Source of the DNA: Candidatus Schekmanbacteria bacterium RIFCSPLOWO2_02_FULL_38_14
GTDB taxonomy: Bacteria > Schekmanbacteria > GWA2-38-11
Reading direction: 5' to 3'
Assembly (NCBI GenBank): GCA_001790855.1
Contig: MGDH01000009.1
Coordinates: 85,486-149,485 of the forward strand
Length of the DNA stretch: 64,000 bases
The notes under the pieces are model-generated. The model saw nothing but the letters and a program-made list of their open reading frames with translations. It did no database searches and was not told where the DNA came from. Numbering within the stretch: the first letter of the stretch is position 1; each line of letters begins with the position of its first letter. The position numbers were made by a program, and so were the translations under genes. Below are positions 36,354 through 45,715 of the stretch, in pieces.

Positions 36354-37766
36354 ATGAATAAAGATAAAAAAGTAATAATTTTAGGTGCGGGTCTTGCAGG
36401 ATTGTCCAGTGCCTGGAAATTATCTGAAGCAGGATATGATGTTGAGGTAATAGACAAGAAGCCTGAAGTAGGCGGGTTGTCCGGCACTTTAAACTACAAG
36501 GGATTTCTATTTGATTACGGTGGTCACAGGTTCATTACTAAAAACCATGAGGTCTTAAAAGAGATAAAAAAACTGCTTGGCAATGACTTCTGGCTCAATC
36601 ATCGGAAAACCCAGTATTTTCTATGGCATAAATATCTGAATTATCCCCTTGAGCTTAAGGACATGCTTCTGAAGGTGAACCCGCTGATTTCAACAAAGGC
36701 GATGCTGGATTATTTCTGGACAGTTCTCAACAACAAAATTAAACCGGTAAAAGAAGAATCTTTTGAAGATTGGGTAGTCAACAGATTCGGCAGAACGCTC
36801 TACCTTACTTTTTTTGGCCAATACACAGAAAAAGTATGGGGAATATCACCAAAAAAAATTGATAAGGAATGGGCATCTCAAAGAATCAGCTTACTTAATT
36901 TAATGGATGTTTTAAAAAAACTGATCTTCAAGCCCAGAAATCAGCCAAGAACCTATACCACAGAATATTACTACTGTACCGACGGCATTGGTCAGATAGC
37001 ATCTAAAATGGCTGAGGCAATAATAAAAAATGGCGGAAAAATTCATCTTAATTCAGAGGTCTCAAGATTAGAGCAAAATGGTAAATTAATCACTCGTGTG
37101 TATTTTGAAAAAGATGGTGTGGAGCACCAGACAAACGCTGACTGGGTTTTATCAACAATCCCTGTGAACTCCTTTGTTCTGTATTTAAAGCCTGGAGTCC
37201 CTCCGGAAATAAAAGAATCTGCTAATCATCTGCGATTCCGTTCAATAATGTTTTTAAATCTTTTAATAAATAAAGACCTGGTTACAGAAAATGACGCCCT
37301 CTATATTCCGGAGCCAAAATATTTTTTCTTTAGAATCGAGCAATTCAAACTCTGGAGTGCAAAGATGGCTCCTGCAAACAAAACCTCCCTTTCACTTGAA
37401 ATAAGCTGCTTTGACGGGGATGAAATCTGGAATGAAAAGCCTGAAATAATTTATGATAAATGCCTCTCTGGCCTTAAAGAAATGGGCTTAATAAACGGCG
37501 AAGGGCTAATCGAGGACTATTTTATTGTAAAAGAAAAAGAAGTTTACCCTGTTTTTGAAATCGGCTACAAAGAGAACATCAATGCTATAAGAAACTACCT
37601 TGACAATTTTGAAAATTTGATTTGCTACGGCCGTCAGGGCAATTTCCAATATATCCATATGCACCATGTCGTTGATATGGGCTTCCGGGTAGCAAAGTTT
37701 TTTGAAGGAAAGTTCAAAAAAGATGAAATCACAAAAGTCGGAACTGATAACGAATATTTTGGATAA
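36354..37766 (+). CDS. FAD-dependent oxidoreductase (Glf/protoporphyrinogen-oxidase-like amine oxidase fold)
   Basis: A 470-residue protein. The N-terminal dinucleotide site GAGLAG (11-16) and VEVIDKKPEVGGLSGT, then FDYGGHRF, match the UDP-galactopyranose mutase/amine-oxidase fold. The C-terminal ENLICYGRQGNFQYIHMHHVVDMG is the second FAD contact. Its length exceeds Glf (~370). Homologues in glycan loci are often annotated only as FAD oxidoreductases. A sugar ring mutase or oxidase role is possible. It is transcribed away from the EPS locus. A remnant of a second copy follows directly after its stop. Confidence 0.85.
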   Translation: MNKDKKVIILGAGLAGLSSAWKLSEAGYDVEVIDKKPEVGGLSGTLNYKGFLFDYGGHRFITKNHEVLKEIKKLLGNDFWLNHRKTQYFLWHKYLNYPLELKDMLLKVNPLISTKAMLDYFWTVLNNKIKPVKEESFEDWVVNRFGRTLYLTFFGQYTEKVWGISPKKIDKEWASQRISLLNLMDVLKKLIFKPRNQPRTYTTEYYYCTDGIGQIASKMAEAIIKNGGKIHLNSEVSRLEQNGKLITRVYFEKDGVEHQTNADWVLSTIPVNSFVLYLKPGVPPEIKESANHLRFRSIMFLNLLINKDLVTENDALYIPEPKYFFFRIEQFKLWSAKMAPANKTSLSLEISCFDGDEIWNEKPEIIYDKCLSGLKEMGLINGEGLIEDYFIVKEKEVYPVFEIGYKENINAIRNYLDNFENLICYGRQGNFQYIHMHHVVDMGFRVAKFFEGKFKKDEITKVGTDNEYFG

Positions 37767-38018
37767 CTTGCTTCAATCTCAAATGAGGTTTTGCAAACAG
37801 TGTTTTCTGCAATAAATACTTTCGAGAATTTAATTTGCTGTGGAAGACAGGGACTCTTCAGATACAACAACATGGATCACTCAATAGAAATGGGACTGTC
37901 AACTGCTGAACACATACTCTTTGGTTTGCCAAGAGATAAGATATATAAAGTTGCTGATGAAGATGAAATTTTTGAGCATGAAGGAAAACAAGCTCACGTA
38001 AATACAAAAGAATTCTGA
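37767..38018 (+). pseudogene. C-terminal remnant of a second FAD oxidoreductase
   Basis: In frame with, and directly after, the stop of the previous gene, 83 codons read NTFENLICCGRQGLFRYNN then MDHSIEMG, closely parallel to NFENLICYGRQGNFQYIHMH then VVDMG at the end of that gene. The rest (GLPRDKIYKVADEDEIFEHE) parallels FKKDEITKVGTDNEYFG. The N-terminal ~90% is missing and the only start in the fragment is a TTG without a ribosome site. It is best read as what remains after deletion between two tandem copies. Confidence 0.85.
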
Positions 38019-38053
38019 ATTTGGAAGACTTTGAAGATTAATAAGGAATTAAA

Positions 38054-39520
38054 ATGAAGGTTTTATTCTATGCAAGAGGCTCAGAAATATTTGGCATCGA
38101 GTATATCTCAGCAATATTAAAAGATACTGGACACCAAACAGATATTATCTTTGATACGGGTCTTGATGATAATCTCTACTTTAAAAATATCTTTATCAAT
38201 CGTGAAAAATTCTTTCGAAAATTAATTAGAAAAACCCAGGATTTTAAACCTGACCTCTTAGCTCTCTCTTTTGTAACCAATGTATTTCCACTTATTCCTG
38301 AATTAACTGAGCGCTTCAAAGAAAACTTTGATATTCCAATAATTGCAGGAGGTATCCATCCAACTCTTCTTCCTGAAGAAGTCTTAAAAGTTAAAGGTAT
38401 AGATATGGTTTGCGTTGGAGAAGGCGAAGAAGCAATGTTGGAATTAGTTAATAACATGGAGATGGGAAAAGAAGATCTTACAATAAAGAATATCTGGTTT
38501 AAGATAGATGGTAAAATTATAAAAAATGAGCTTCGTGATTTAGTGGCTTTGGATAATTTGCCAGTTCCAGACAAGGATCTTTTTGCTCCCTTTTTCTGTT
38601 TTTCTGACACTGTCCATTTAATAGCTACTCGAGGGTGCCCTTACAGGTGTACCTATTGCTACAATCATATCTACTGGGAAATGTATAAAGATAAAGGAAA
38701 ATTTTTGCGGCAACAGAATGTTGAAAAAGTAATAGAGGAGCTTTTAATTTATAAAAAAAAATATAATCCTCAGAATTTTTTCTTCCAAGATGATACCTTT
38801 ACTTTTAATAAACCATGGTTAAAAAGTTTTTCAGAATTATATAAAAAAAATATCAACAGGCCTTTTTCTGTTATTTCACATCTTGAAAGAATAGATGAAG
38901 AAGTCTTAGAATATTTAAAAGCTGCAAACTGCAGTACTCTTTTTGTCGGAATTGAATCTGGGAGTGATAGAATACGAAAAAAAGTCTTAAATAGAAATAT
39001 CTCAAACGATGATATAAAAAAGAAAATGAAATTAATAAAAAAATATGCCATGAAAACTGTTACATTCCTGATGTTTGGTTTGCCTCATGAAACTGAAAAG
39101 GATATGTGGGACACCGTAAACTTAATAAAAGATGTAAAGCCTAATTATGTAGGTGCTGGTACTTTTTATCCATTTCCCAAAACAAGTCTAACAGAATATT
39201 GTGTCAAGGAAGGTCTCATAGATCAAGAAACTATCCTCAGTATTAGCCTAGGGCTTGGTACGTATTCAGAAAAAACTCTTCTGAAGCAAGAAAATGCTGA
39301 ATTAGCAATAAACCTGAAAAATTTAATAGCGTTTTCCAATTGGCTCCCCAGTCCATTCTCCCCCCTACTTAAAATCTTAGCTAAAACAAAATCCAAATGG
39401 CTGATGAAATTAATAAAATTAATATGGATTATTACCATGCCTTGCAAAAGTCCTTTGTATAAATCCAGGCTAAAGGAATATTTAAAACAATTAAAATTAA
39501 CCATATTTGATATTTCTTAA
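38054..39520 (+). CDS. Radical SAM protein with N-terminal B12-binding-like domain
   Basis: A 488-residue protein. Residues ~1-135 form the cobalamin-binding-like domain (IIAGGIHPTLLPEEVL, VCVGEGEEA). The radical SAM cluster motif is Cys195-x3-Cys199-x2-Cys202 (RGCPYRCTYC). GIESGSDRIRKKVLNR is the common substrate/SAM region. No DxHxxG motif is seen. AAGGAATT precedes the ATG. It is diverged from the enzyme at 5604-7049. It likely methylates or rearranges a sugar or lipid; the substrate is unknown. Confidence 0.88.
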   Translation: MKVLFYARGSEIFGIEYISAILKDTGHQTDIIFDTGLDDNLYFKNIFINREKFFRKLIRKTQDFKPDLLALSFVTNVFPLIPELTERFKENFDIPIIAGGIHPTLLPEEVLKVKGIDMVCVGEGEEAMLELVNNMEMGKEDLTIKNIWFKIDGKIIKNELRDLVALDNLPVPDKDLFAPFFCFSDTVHLIATRGCPYRCTYCYNHIYWEMYKDKGKFLRQQNVEKVIEELLIYKKKYNPQNFFFQDDTFTFNKPWLKSFSELYKKNINRPFSVISHLERIDEEVLEYLKAANCSTLFVGIESGSDRIRKKVLNRNISNDDIKKKMKLIKKYAMKTVTFLMFGLPHETEKDMWDTVNLIKDVKPNYVGAGTFYPFPKTSLTEYCVKEGLIDQETILSISLGLGTYSEKTLLKQENAELAINLKNLIAFSNWLPSPFSPLLKILAKTKSKWLMKLIKLIWIITMPCKSPLYKSRLKEYLKQLKLTIFDIS

Positions 39521-39544
39521 CACACTATATCTTTAAAAAAATAA

Positions 39545-40294
39545 ATGATATATATATTGCTCCCAGCATATAATGAAGAGAAGGCAATCTGGAAATTGAT
39601 AGAGAGGGTAATAAATCTCAGGAAGAATTCTAATCTTTGCCTTTCAATCTTAGTAGTTGACGATGGAAGTACAGACAATACAGCCAAAGTATTAGATAAT
39701 TTCAAAAAAAATATTTCCATCGAAGTAATATCCCATGAGAAAAACAAAGGTCTTGGCGAAGCCCTGAAATCCGGAATCCTTTTTCTCCTCACAAAACTCG
39801 CGGATGATGATATAATAGTCACAATGGACTCTGATAACACCCATAACCCATCCCTTATTCCCCTGATGGCTAATGAAATAGGTAAAGGCTGTGATATTGT
39901 TATCGCATCAAGATTTCTGGGAGGGGGTAAAGAAATCGGTGTTCCTAACCTGAGAAAATTTTTAAGCAGATGTGCCAGAATGATTTTTAATCTTCTTTTC
40001 CAGACCCGGAATGTAACTGATTATACCTCTGGCTACAGGGCTTTTAAAGCTGCTGTTATAAAGAAAGCATTTGAGAAATATAAAAGTAATTTGATAGAGG
40101 AATCAGGATTTACTGCTACAGTAGAATTACTTTTAAAACTAAGGTCTATTGGTGCCAGAATAAACGAAGTCCCTTTAGTTCTCCGTTATGACTTTAAAAA
40201 AGGAAAAAGCAAGCTAAAAATAGTAAGAACAGTTTTTAGATATTTATATATAATAGTAAAATTTAGTTTATCAAAAAAAGCCGGGAAACCCTGA
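39545..40294 (+). CDS. Glycosyltransferase family 2 (DPM1-like)
   Basis: A 249-residue protein: IYILLPAYNEEKAI, LVVDDGSTDNTAKV, VTMDSDNTHNPSLIP (DSD metal site), DYTSGYRAFKAAV and a C-terminal LRYDFKKGKSKLKIVRT. This is the dolichol-phosphate mannosyltransferase (DPM1) type without C-terminal membrane helices. It probably charges undecaprenyl phosphate with a sugar for GT-C enzymes, several of which follow in this part of the window. Confidence 0.87.
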   Translation: MIYILLPAYNEEKAIWKLIERVINLRKNSNLCLSILVVDDGSTDNTAKVLDNFKKNISIEVISHEKNKGLGEALKSGILFLLTKLADDDIIVTMDSDNTHNPSLIPLMANEIGKGCDIVIASRFLGGGKEIGVPNLRKFLSRCARMIFNLLFQTRNVTDYTSGYRAFKAAVIKKAFEKYKSNLIEESGFTATVELLLKLRSIGARINEVPLVLRYDFKKGKSKLKIVRTVFRYLYIIVKFSLSKKAGKP

Positions 40295-40349
40295 CCATCC
40301 TGACCCATTTCAATACTTTTTAGCTTTGCGCTTTCAGTTTTAAGTTTCT

Positions 40350-41490
40350 TTACTGTACCATCCCATTAGAAACTAAATAATCATAAATTGTTTTTGCAAC
40401 AAGTTTATGTCCCTCTTTATTCCAGTGAGAGTCTGAAGGAAGGAAAAGGTCAACTTTTTTCTCGTATTCACGCTGAGAAGGTAAAAGATCAAGAAAAGGG
40501 ATTTTATTTTCTTCTGTAAAATTTGCCAGTTCATCATTTATCCTTGTTACACTGTAATTTGCGGGATTCTCATGGTACCGGATTAACTCCTTTGCAAACG
40601 ATCCCTCAAAGACCTGGATTCTGTTAGGAATTAAGAAAATTAATGACTTCCCTCCTATCTGTTTTTCTAAAGAGTCAATGCCTTTTAGAAATCCTTTTGT
40701 TTTATTCATTGCCTCTTCAAGCTTAGAAGGATATTTCTTTAAATAAAATTTCATATCAAAAGGAATCCCTGAATTTTCCCAGGGCTTTTTTTTAAGGCCT
40801 TTCTTAATTAATAAGTTATTAACTCTATCCTCAAAAAATTCGTATGCCCTGCTATTCCTTTCTAAAAAGTTTTTGCGTCTCTCTTTTTGCTTATGTTCAA
40901 AAAGATCGAAGAGATAACCATCTTTAACTGTATAATGATTTATAGCCCCAATCATAACATCCTCTACGTCATATCTGAATATAAAAAGCTACTATTACTA
41001 AATCAGGTTTTAATTTAAATCCCCATTCCTTTAAATAGTAGTATTCCTGGTCAGTCCCGTAACCCATAACGCCTGCGTTTATAACCTCATATTTTTTGCC
41101 ATCATTTTTTTCCCCTAAAATCGATTCTAATTGTTTAACAAATGTGTCCTCAAACTCTACCCCGGCCCCGAATGTAAAAGAATCACCAAGAACCAGTATC
41201 CTAAAAGTATTTCCTTTTTTTCCTCCGTATTCATAATCCCTGAAACCAAGAGAGTTTGTCTCAGCTTTTGCTATATAATTTCCATCAGAATCAAGGAAAA
41301 CTCCTTTAAAATTTTTAACAAGTTTATAACCTCTTTTTTTATCTGTTTCATAAAGTCCTTTTGGGTGCGGAATGTATGTGTATCTATTTTTCAAAAAAAA
41401 TCTAAGTACGATTTCGAGCATTAAAAAGCAGAAGAGCAATGAGGATAATATTAAAATTACATTCTGAAAGGCTTTCTCATATTTGGTCAT
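40350..41490 (-). pseudogene. SGNH/GDSL hydrolase split by a frameshift
   Basis: Two adjacent frames make one protein. The N-terminal part (40969-41490, 173 residues) has a membrane helix and the SGNH block I (LVLGDSFTFGAG), and reads to PDLVIVAFYIQI then a stop. The C-terminal part, in another frame, continues DVEDVMIGAINHYTVKDG and ends with the catalytic SDSHW (block V). An indel near 40985 explains the switch; VAFYINDVEDV is the likely ancestral reading. The intact homologue at 62842-63906 has the same layout. Such proteins act as glycan O-acetyl esterases or transferases (AlgJ/AlgX-like). It is either a recent pseudogene or an assembly error. Confidence 0.85.
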
Positions 41491-41563
41491 AGTTTCCTTT
41501 TGGAAAAATACTTGAATAATTTAGGTAAATAGTATTAATGTCTAAAAATCAATATATTTTACA

Positions 41564-43540
41564 ATGGATAAAGAAATCACAAATAGAAATAGTATAGAAA
41601 AATTAAAATATTCTTTAATTATATCAGGCATTGTCATTTCAGCAATCCATCTAATCAGTCCATACATTCCTTTAAAGTTTCTTTGGGGATTTAATTTTTT
41701 CAGGTTCATCTCATTACCATCACAAATAATTCTTTTTATTCTTGGAATTTTAGTTTCAATTTCTTATTTTAATGAACTGATAAGTAAATTTTTAATTTTT
41801 ATTATAGAATACTTTAATAAAATTTTTAATAAAATTTCCACTAAGACACTCTATATTATTATATCCTTCCTTTTTTTCATTATTTTCTGGATATTCCGCT
41901 CAAGAAGACTTTATGGAGACGGTGTTTTTGCCGGATATGTCATTAAGGATAAAGTGTATTTAACAATTGATGGCTTATATAATTCAATATTTATCATCTC
42001 CCATTTTTTAATATCCCATGCATATAAAGCAGTGCTTAGACTTGACTATCCGTATGGATATTTTGTCACTTTCGCTTTAATCAACTGCATTTTAGGAAGC
42101 TTCTTTATTGCCGCACTTCTCTTCATATGCAAAGAACTCTCAGATAACATCTACAGGAAATTTTTTATTTTTTCCTTAATAATTTCACAGGGAGGAATTC
42201 AGATCTTGTTTGGTCATGTAGAAAGCTATACAGTACTCTTAACAGGAGGAATATTTTTTATACTTCTGGCATATTATTATATCCAGGGTAAGATTAATAC
42301 ATTCTTACCTGTTTTTACTCTCATCATAGCATCTATCCTTAAAATTACCACTATACAGTTATACCCTGCTTTAATTATCTTGGTTTTTTTAAAACTGATA
42401 AGAAAAAAAGATTTAAAATCAATTTATGAATTATTTTTAATATTGGGAATACCTCTTTTAGGGCTATTTACTTATTTAATAATGGCTTGGAAAACAGGAA
42501 AATTAAAGCTCTTTCTTAATTTACTCTTTTTTGCTGATAACTTTTTCCCCTTAATAAATCCAAAATCCCATAATCATTTATATACCCTTATCTCTTGGGA
42601 TTATTTAATAGTCTTTATCAATGAATTAATCTTAATATTTCCTATGGGAATATTACTGGCAATTTTTCCCCTATTTTTTTACAGAAAAAAAATAGAATAT
42701 AAAGATCCATTTTTTATATTTCTTTTAAGTTCGTCATTTTTCTGCCTTCTTTATAATGTCATCTCATATCCAATCTTAGGACCATTCAGAGATTGGGACA
42801 AGTATTCACTCACCTTTCTCCCGGTAAGTTTATTAGGAGTTTATTTATTGAATAAATATGTGAAAGAAGACAGACATTTCTTCTCAATAGCTTTACTGGT
42901 TCTGACTTTTTCACTTATCCATACGGTCCCCTGGATACTGGCTAATAATCAGAAAATTTTAACATTAAAACCTGAAACCGAATATACACACATAAGGGAT
43001 TATCTGGCCGGAGAAAATTATTTAAAGTCTTCTATCAGATCAGTAGACAATAATAATATTAAAAATAGAAATGCCCTTAAATGGTTTACCTTAGCGGCAA
43101 AATCTGATGTAAATTTAGGAGGAGATAATGATGAAATTGCTTTAAGATATTACCAAAAGGCAATTAATGAAAACCCGAATTTTGCTGAAGCCAGAAACAA
43201 TCTTGGAGTAATATATGATAAGATGGAAATGTATAATCAGGCATCAGATGAATTCAGAAAAGCGTTGGAAATAGACCAGAATCTAGCGGAAACTCATAAT
43301 AACCTGGGCATCCTCTTTGCAGACTGGATGTGGTGGAATGAAGCTTATTCTCATCACAAAAAGGCAACTGAACTGAATCCGAATTTGGCACAGGCTCATA
43401 ATAATTTAGGAATAGACTATGCAAATGTGGGAAAGTATAAAGAGTCTATAGAAGAATTTAAAAAGGCTCTGGAAATAAGTCCCGATTTGGAAATATCCAA
43501 AAAATACCTTGCCCTGATTTCAAAAATAATAAAAAAGTAG
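41564..43540 (+). CDS. GT-C-like membrane protein with C-terminal TPR repeats
   Basis: A 658-residue protein with about 12 membrane helices (to residue ~470). The first large loop (FRSRRLYGDGVFAGYVI) holds the Asp expected of GT-C enzymes. Residues ~510-650 contain about four TPR units (ARNNLGVIYDKMEMYNQASD, THNNLGILFADWMWWNEAYS, AHNNLGIDYANVGKYKESIE). The fusion resembles the TMTC family and the two other TPR proteins at 58891 and 60874, though the membrane part is diverged. It probably transfers a lipid-linked sugar to an extracytoplasmic acceptor, with the TPRs binding the acceptor. It is divergent from the broken SGNH gene. Confidence 0.75.
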   Translation: MDKEITNRNSIEKLKYSLIISGIVISAIHLISPYIPLKFLWGFNFFRFISLPSQIILFILGILVSISYFNELISKFLIFIIEYFNKIFNKISTKTLYIIISFLFFIIFWIFRSRRLYGDGVFAGYVIKDKVYLTIDGLYNSIFIISHFLISHAYKAVLRLDYPYGYFVTFALINCILGSFFIAALLFICKELSDNIYRKFFIFSLIISQGGIQILFGHVESYTVLLTGGIFFILLAYYYIQGKINTFLPVFTLIIASILKITTIQLYPALIILVFLKLIRKKDLKSIYELFLILGIPLLGLFTYLIMAWKTGKLKLFLNLLFFADNFFPLINPKSHNHLYTLISWDYLIVFINELILIFPMGILLAIFPLFFYRKKIEYKDPFFIFLLSSSFFCLLYNVISYPILGPFRDWDKYSLTFLPVSLLGVYLLNKYVKEDRHFFSIALLVLTFSLIHTVPWILANNQKILTLKPETEYTHIRDYLAGENYLKSSIRSVDNNNIKNRNALKWFTLAAKSDVNLGGDNDEIALRYYQKAINENPNFAEARNNLGVIYDKMEMYNQASDEFRKALEIDQNLAETHNNLGILFADWMWWNEAYSHHKKATELNPNLAQAHNNLGIDYANVGKYKESIEEFKKALEISPDLEISKKYLALISKIIKK

Positions 43541-43581
43541 TTACCAATTCTCTGTCTGCCTACCAATGCTGACTGATAAAA

Positions 43582-44187
43582 TCAGGCAGAAACTTCTGCC
43601 AGTACAATGACCCAGGGAAATGGAGTTGCTATCTTTAAGATTTTAAAACCATCATTTTTTAATAATCCAAGAAACTGTTTTTTTGTCCAATTTTGCAAAT
43701 GTTCAGGGTCGTTTCCGAATCTGAAAAAATTTTTACATCGCAAAAAATTTGAAATCCTAAAAAGTGGTTCATGGGGAATACTTATAAGAGCATATTTACT
43801 TGTAATATTCTTAACTATTCTTAAAATCTCGTCAGGCTTTTTCATATGTTCTAATACCTCAATTAACATCACAAGCTCAAAAGACTTTTTTTCACATTGA
43901 AAATTATTAATATCACACTCAATAAATTTTGCTCTTGGATTTAAATCCCGGGCTAAATCCAGCGCTTTAGTATCTATATCCACCCCTGTAATTTCAAGAT
44001 AAGAATAAAATTTAGACAATTTATTGATTACAAACCCTTCTCCACACCCAAGATCTAAAACTTTTTTAACATCAATAGTACCAACCATTTGCAAAATCTC
44101 ATTTAGGAATCTATCTAATAATATTTTAACAAATGGGTTCTTGCTCTGGTATTTCTGAAGGTTGCCATAAGACTGGTGGGATATCAC
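43582..44187 (-). CDS. Class I SAM-dependent methyltransferase
   Basis: A 201-residue protein. VLDLGCGEG (43-51) is the SAM motif I; ITGVDIDTKALDLA and LVMLIEVLEHMKKPDEI are motifs II-IV of the UbiE/Methyltransf_11 type. It starts at GTG after an AGGAG about ten bases upstream. It may methylate a sugar or a lipid carrier; the substrate cannot be inferred. The stop is followed by the convergent end of the GT-C/TPR gene. A 7-base hairpin (GGCAGAA-AC-TTCTGCC) spans its last codons and may aid termination. Confidence 0.85.
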   Translation of the reverse strand: MISHQSYGNLQKYQSKNPFVKILLDRFLNEILQMVGTIDVKKVLDLGCGEGFVINKLSKFYSYLEITGVDIDTKALDLARDLNPRAKFIECDINNFQCEKKSFELVMLIEVLEHMKKPDEILRIVKNITSKYALISIPHEPLFRISNFLRCKNFFRFGNDPEHLQNWTKKQFLGLLKNDGFKILKIATPFPWVIVLAEVSA

Positions 44188-44205
44188 AGAGAAAAAACTC
44201 CTCTT

Positions 44206-45141
44206 TTATATCTCCGAGATAATAATATCTTTATTACTCTCTTTAACAAAGCGAGCGGTAATCATCTCACCTATAAGACCCATAGAGACAAATTGGACAC
44301 CTAAGATTAACATGAGAATCCCCAATAGCAAAAGGGGCCGATCCCCTATCTTATAACCCTGAAATCGTAGGAATGACATATAGATACAAATCCCAAAACC
44401 TGTTCCGGAAACTATTATTCCTGATATTCCAAAAAAATGAAGCGGCCTTTCTTTATACCTTGTAAGAAGCAATACTGTGAGAAGGTCAAAACAACCCTTA
44501 ATAAACCTTCCAGGACCATATTTAGATTTTCCAAATCTTCTATAATGATGCTCAACAGGGATCTCACTTACTCTAAATCCTCGACCAGCAACGAGTATGG
44601 GAATATATCGGTACAACTCCCCATAGATGTTTATCTGCTCTAAAACCTCACGTCTGTAACATTTAAAGCCACAATTAATATCGTGGAGCCTCACACCAGT
44701 AAATAATGCCGTCATCTTATTGAATATCTTTGATGAGATAACTCTGAAAAAATGGTCATTCCTTTTTTGCTTCCATCCAGAAATGAGATCATATTCCTCT
44801 TTGATTTTTTGTAAAAACTTCGGGATTTCCTCCGGCTCATCTTGTAAATCCCCATCCATGGTAACAATAATCTTCCCTCTTGCACGTTGGAATCCAGTAG
44901 AAAGGGCTACTGCTTTCCCAAAATTCTTCCTTAGCTGAACCCCTCTAATGCTGTGATTTTTTTCATTAATTTCCTTAATGAAATCAAAAGAACCATCTGT
45001 ACTTCCATCATCGACGAAGAGAACCTCATAATTTGTACCAATTCTTTCTAACACATTGACTAACTTACTTGAAAGCTCCTTTAAGCTTTCTTTTTCATTA
45101 AAGACAGGAATAACTACTGAAACATCAAGAAAGTTTTCCAT
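44206..45141 (-). CDS. Polyprenyl-phosphate glycosyltransferase family 2 (GtrB/DPM1-like)
   Basis: A 311-residue protein. The GT-A domain (VVIPVFNEKESLKEL, FVDDGSTDGS, VQLRKNFGKAVALSTGFQRA, VTMDGDLQDEPEEIP) is followed by HYRRFGKSKYGPGRFIKG and two C-terminal membrane helices (~235-295). This matches GtrB/ArnC-type enzymes that make undecaprenyl-phosphate sugars. It probably supplies the donor for the GT-C proteins in this region. The methyltransferase gene lies 18 bases downstream. Confidence 0.93.
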   Translation of the reverse strand: MENFLDVSVVIPVFNEKESLKELSSKLVNVLERIGTNYEVLFVDDGSTDGSFDFIKEINEKNHSIRGVQLRKNFGKAVALSTGFQRARGKIIVTMDGDLQDEPEEIPKFLQKIKEEYDLISGWKQKRNDHFFRVISSKIFNKMTALFTGVRLHDINCGFKCYRREVLEQINIYGELYRYIPILVAGRGFRVSEIPVEHHYRRFGKSKYGPGRFIKGCFDLLTVLLLTRYKERPLHFFGISGIIVSGTGFGICIYMSFLRFQGYKIGDRPLLLLGILMLILGVQFVSMGLIGEMITARFVKESNKDIIISEI

Positions 45142-45505
45142 ATGCTTTAAAACCTAATTTTCCTATGAAGTTTCCAATTGAAGCTCCCCACAACAAGCTA
45201 TGGAGAATTTCCAAATGTAAGGAATTTTTTTATTTTTATTATATTCGCTCGCTAACCTAGTAGCAAGCTGCAAGGAATACGCTCACTATGCATTTTCAAA
45301 AACATCTTGTAAACTCAAAATATTTTTTAAATTTAGCATTTCCAAATTATAAAAGCAAGTTTTTACACAACACAACTACAAATCTGGCTATACCCCAAAA
45401 AATAAGATTTTTCCTTTATACCCTCTCTGATTACCTCTCAGAAGTGCTTAAAAAAATTACAAAATCCCTGCTCTAATTATGGACACCCCAGCCAAAATAC
45501 CAGTT

Positions 45506-45527
45506 ACCTGCCTGCCGGCAGGCAGGT
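45506..45527. repeat. Perfect 22-base GC palindrome
   Basis: Each 11-base arm reads ACCTGCCTGCC, with no loop. Sequences built from CCTGCCGGCAGG recur as interspersed palindromes in many uncultivated bacterial genomes. In this AT-rich region a run of this kind is conspicuous. Confidence 0.75.
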
Positions 45528-45590
45528 CTATTAACTTTAGGAAATTATCATTAAAATTTTGGGGTATTGCCAGACCAGCATAGAAATATC

Positions 45591-45620
45591 TTGACAATTA
45601 GCCCTTTAATAAACTATTTT
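45591..45620 (+). promoter_or_regulatory. Candidate sigma-70-type promoter
   Basis: TTGACA (45591-45596) is followed after 18 bases by TATTTT (45615-45620). It is about 95 bases upstream of the GT-C gene starting at 45716. The -35 box is perfect; the -10 box matches four of six. Confidence 0.45.
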
Positions 45621-45715
45621 TTTTATAAATGTCTATCTGTAAAAGTCTTATAATATGTATATCATTATAATAGGCAGAAAAAATTTCTCTAAATTTAATC
45701 CTCTGAAGTTTCAAA

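Larger units (their letters stand above)
45142..45715. other. 574-base divergent intergenic region with palindromic repeats
   Basis: It separates the GtrB-like gene (minus) from a GT-C gene (plus). The only frame of note (45288-45476, plus, 62 codons) is low complexity and has no ribosome site, so I do not call it. It contains a perfect 22-base GC palindrome and a candidate promoter, both listed separately. Two short stretches (around 45175-45200 and 45260-45285) share an ACAAGCT/GCAAGCTGC core and look like decayed copies of a small hairpin repeat. Confidence 0.55.

Noticed and set aside
38770-39051. 93-codon minus-strand frame
   Set aside because: It is antisense to the radical SAM gene and phenylalanine-rich, as expected from the reverse of A-rich coding sequence.
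45288-45476. 62-codon plus-strand frame in the large intergenic gap
   Set aside because: Low-complexity composition, no ribosome site, no recognisable domain.
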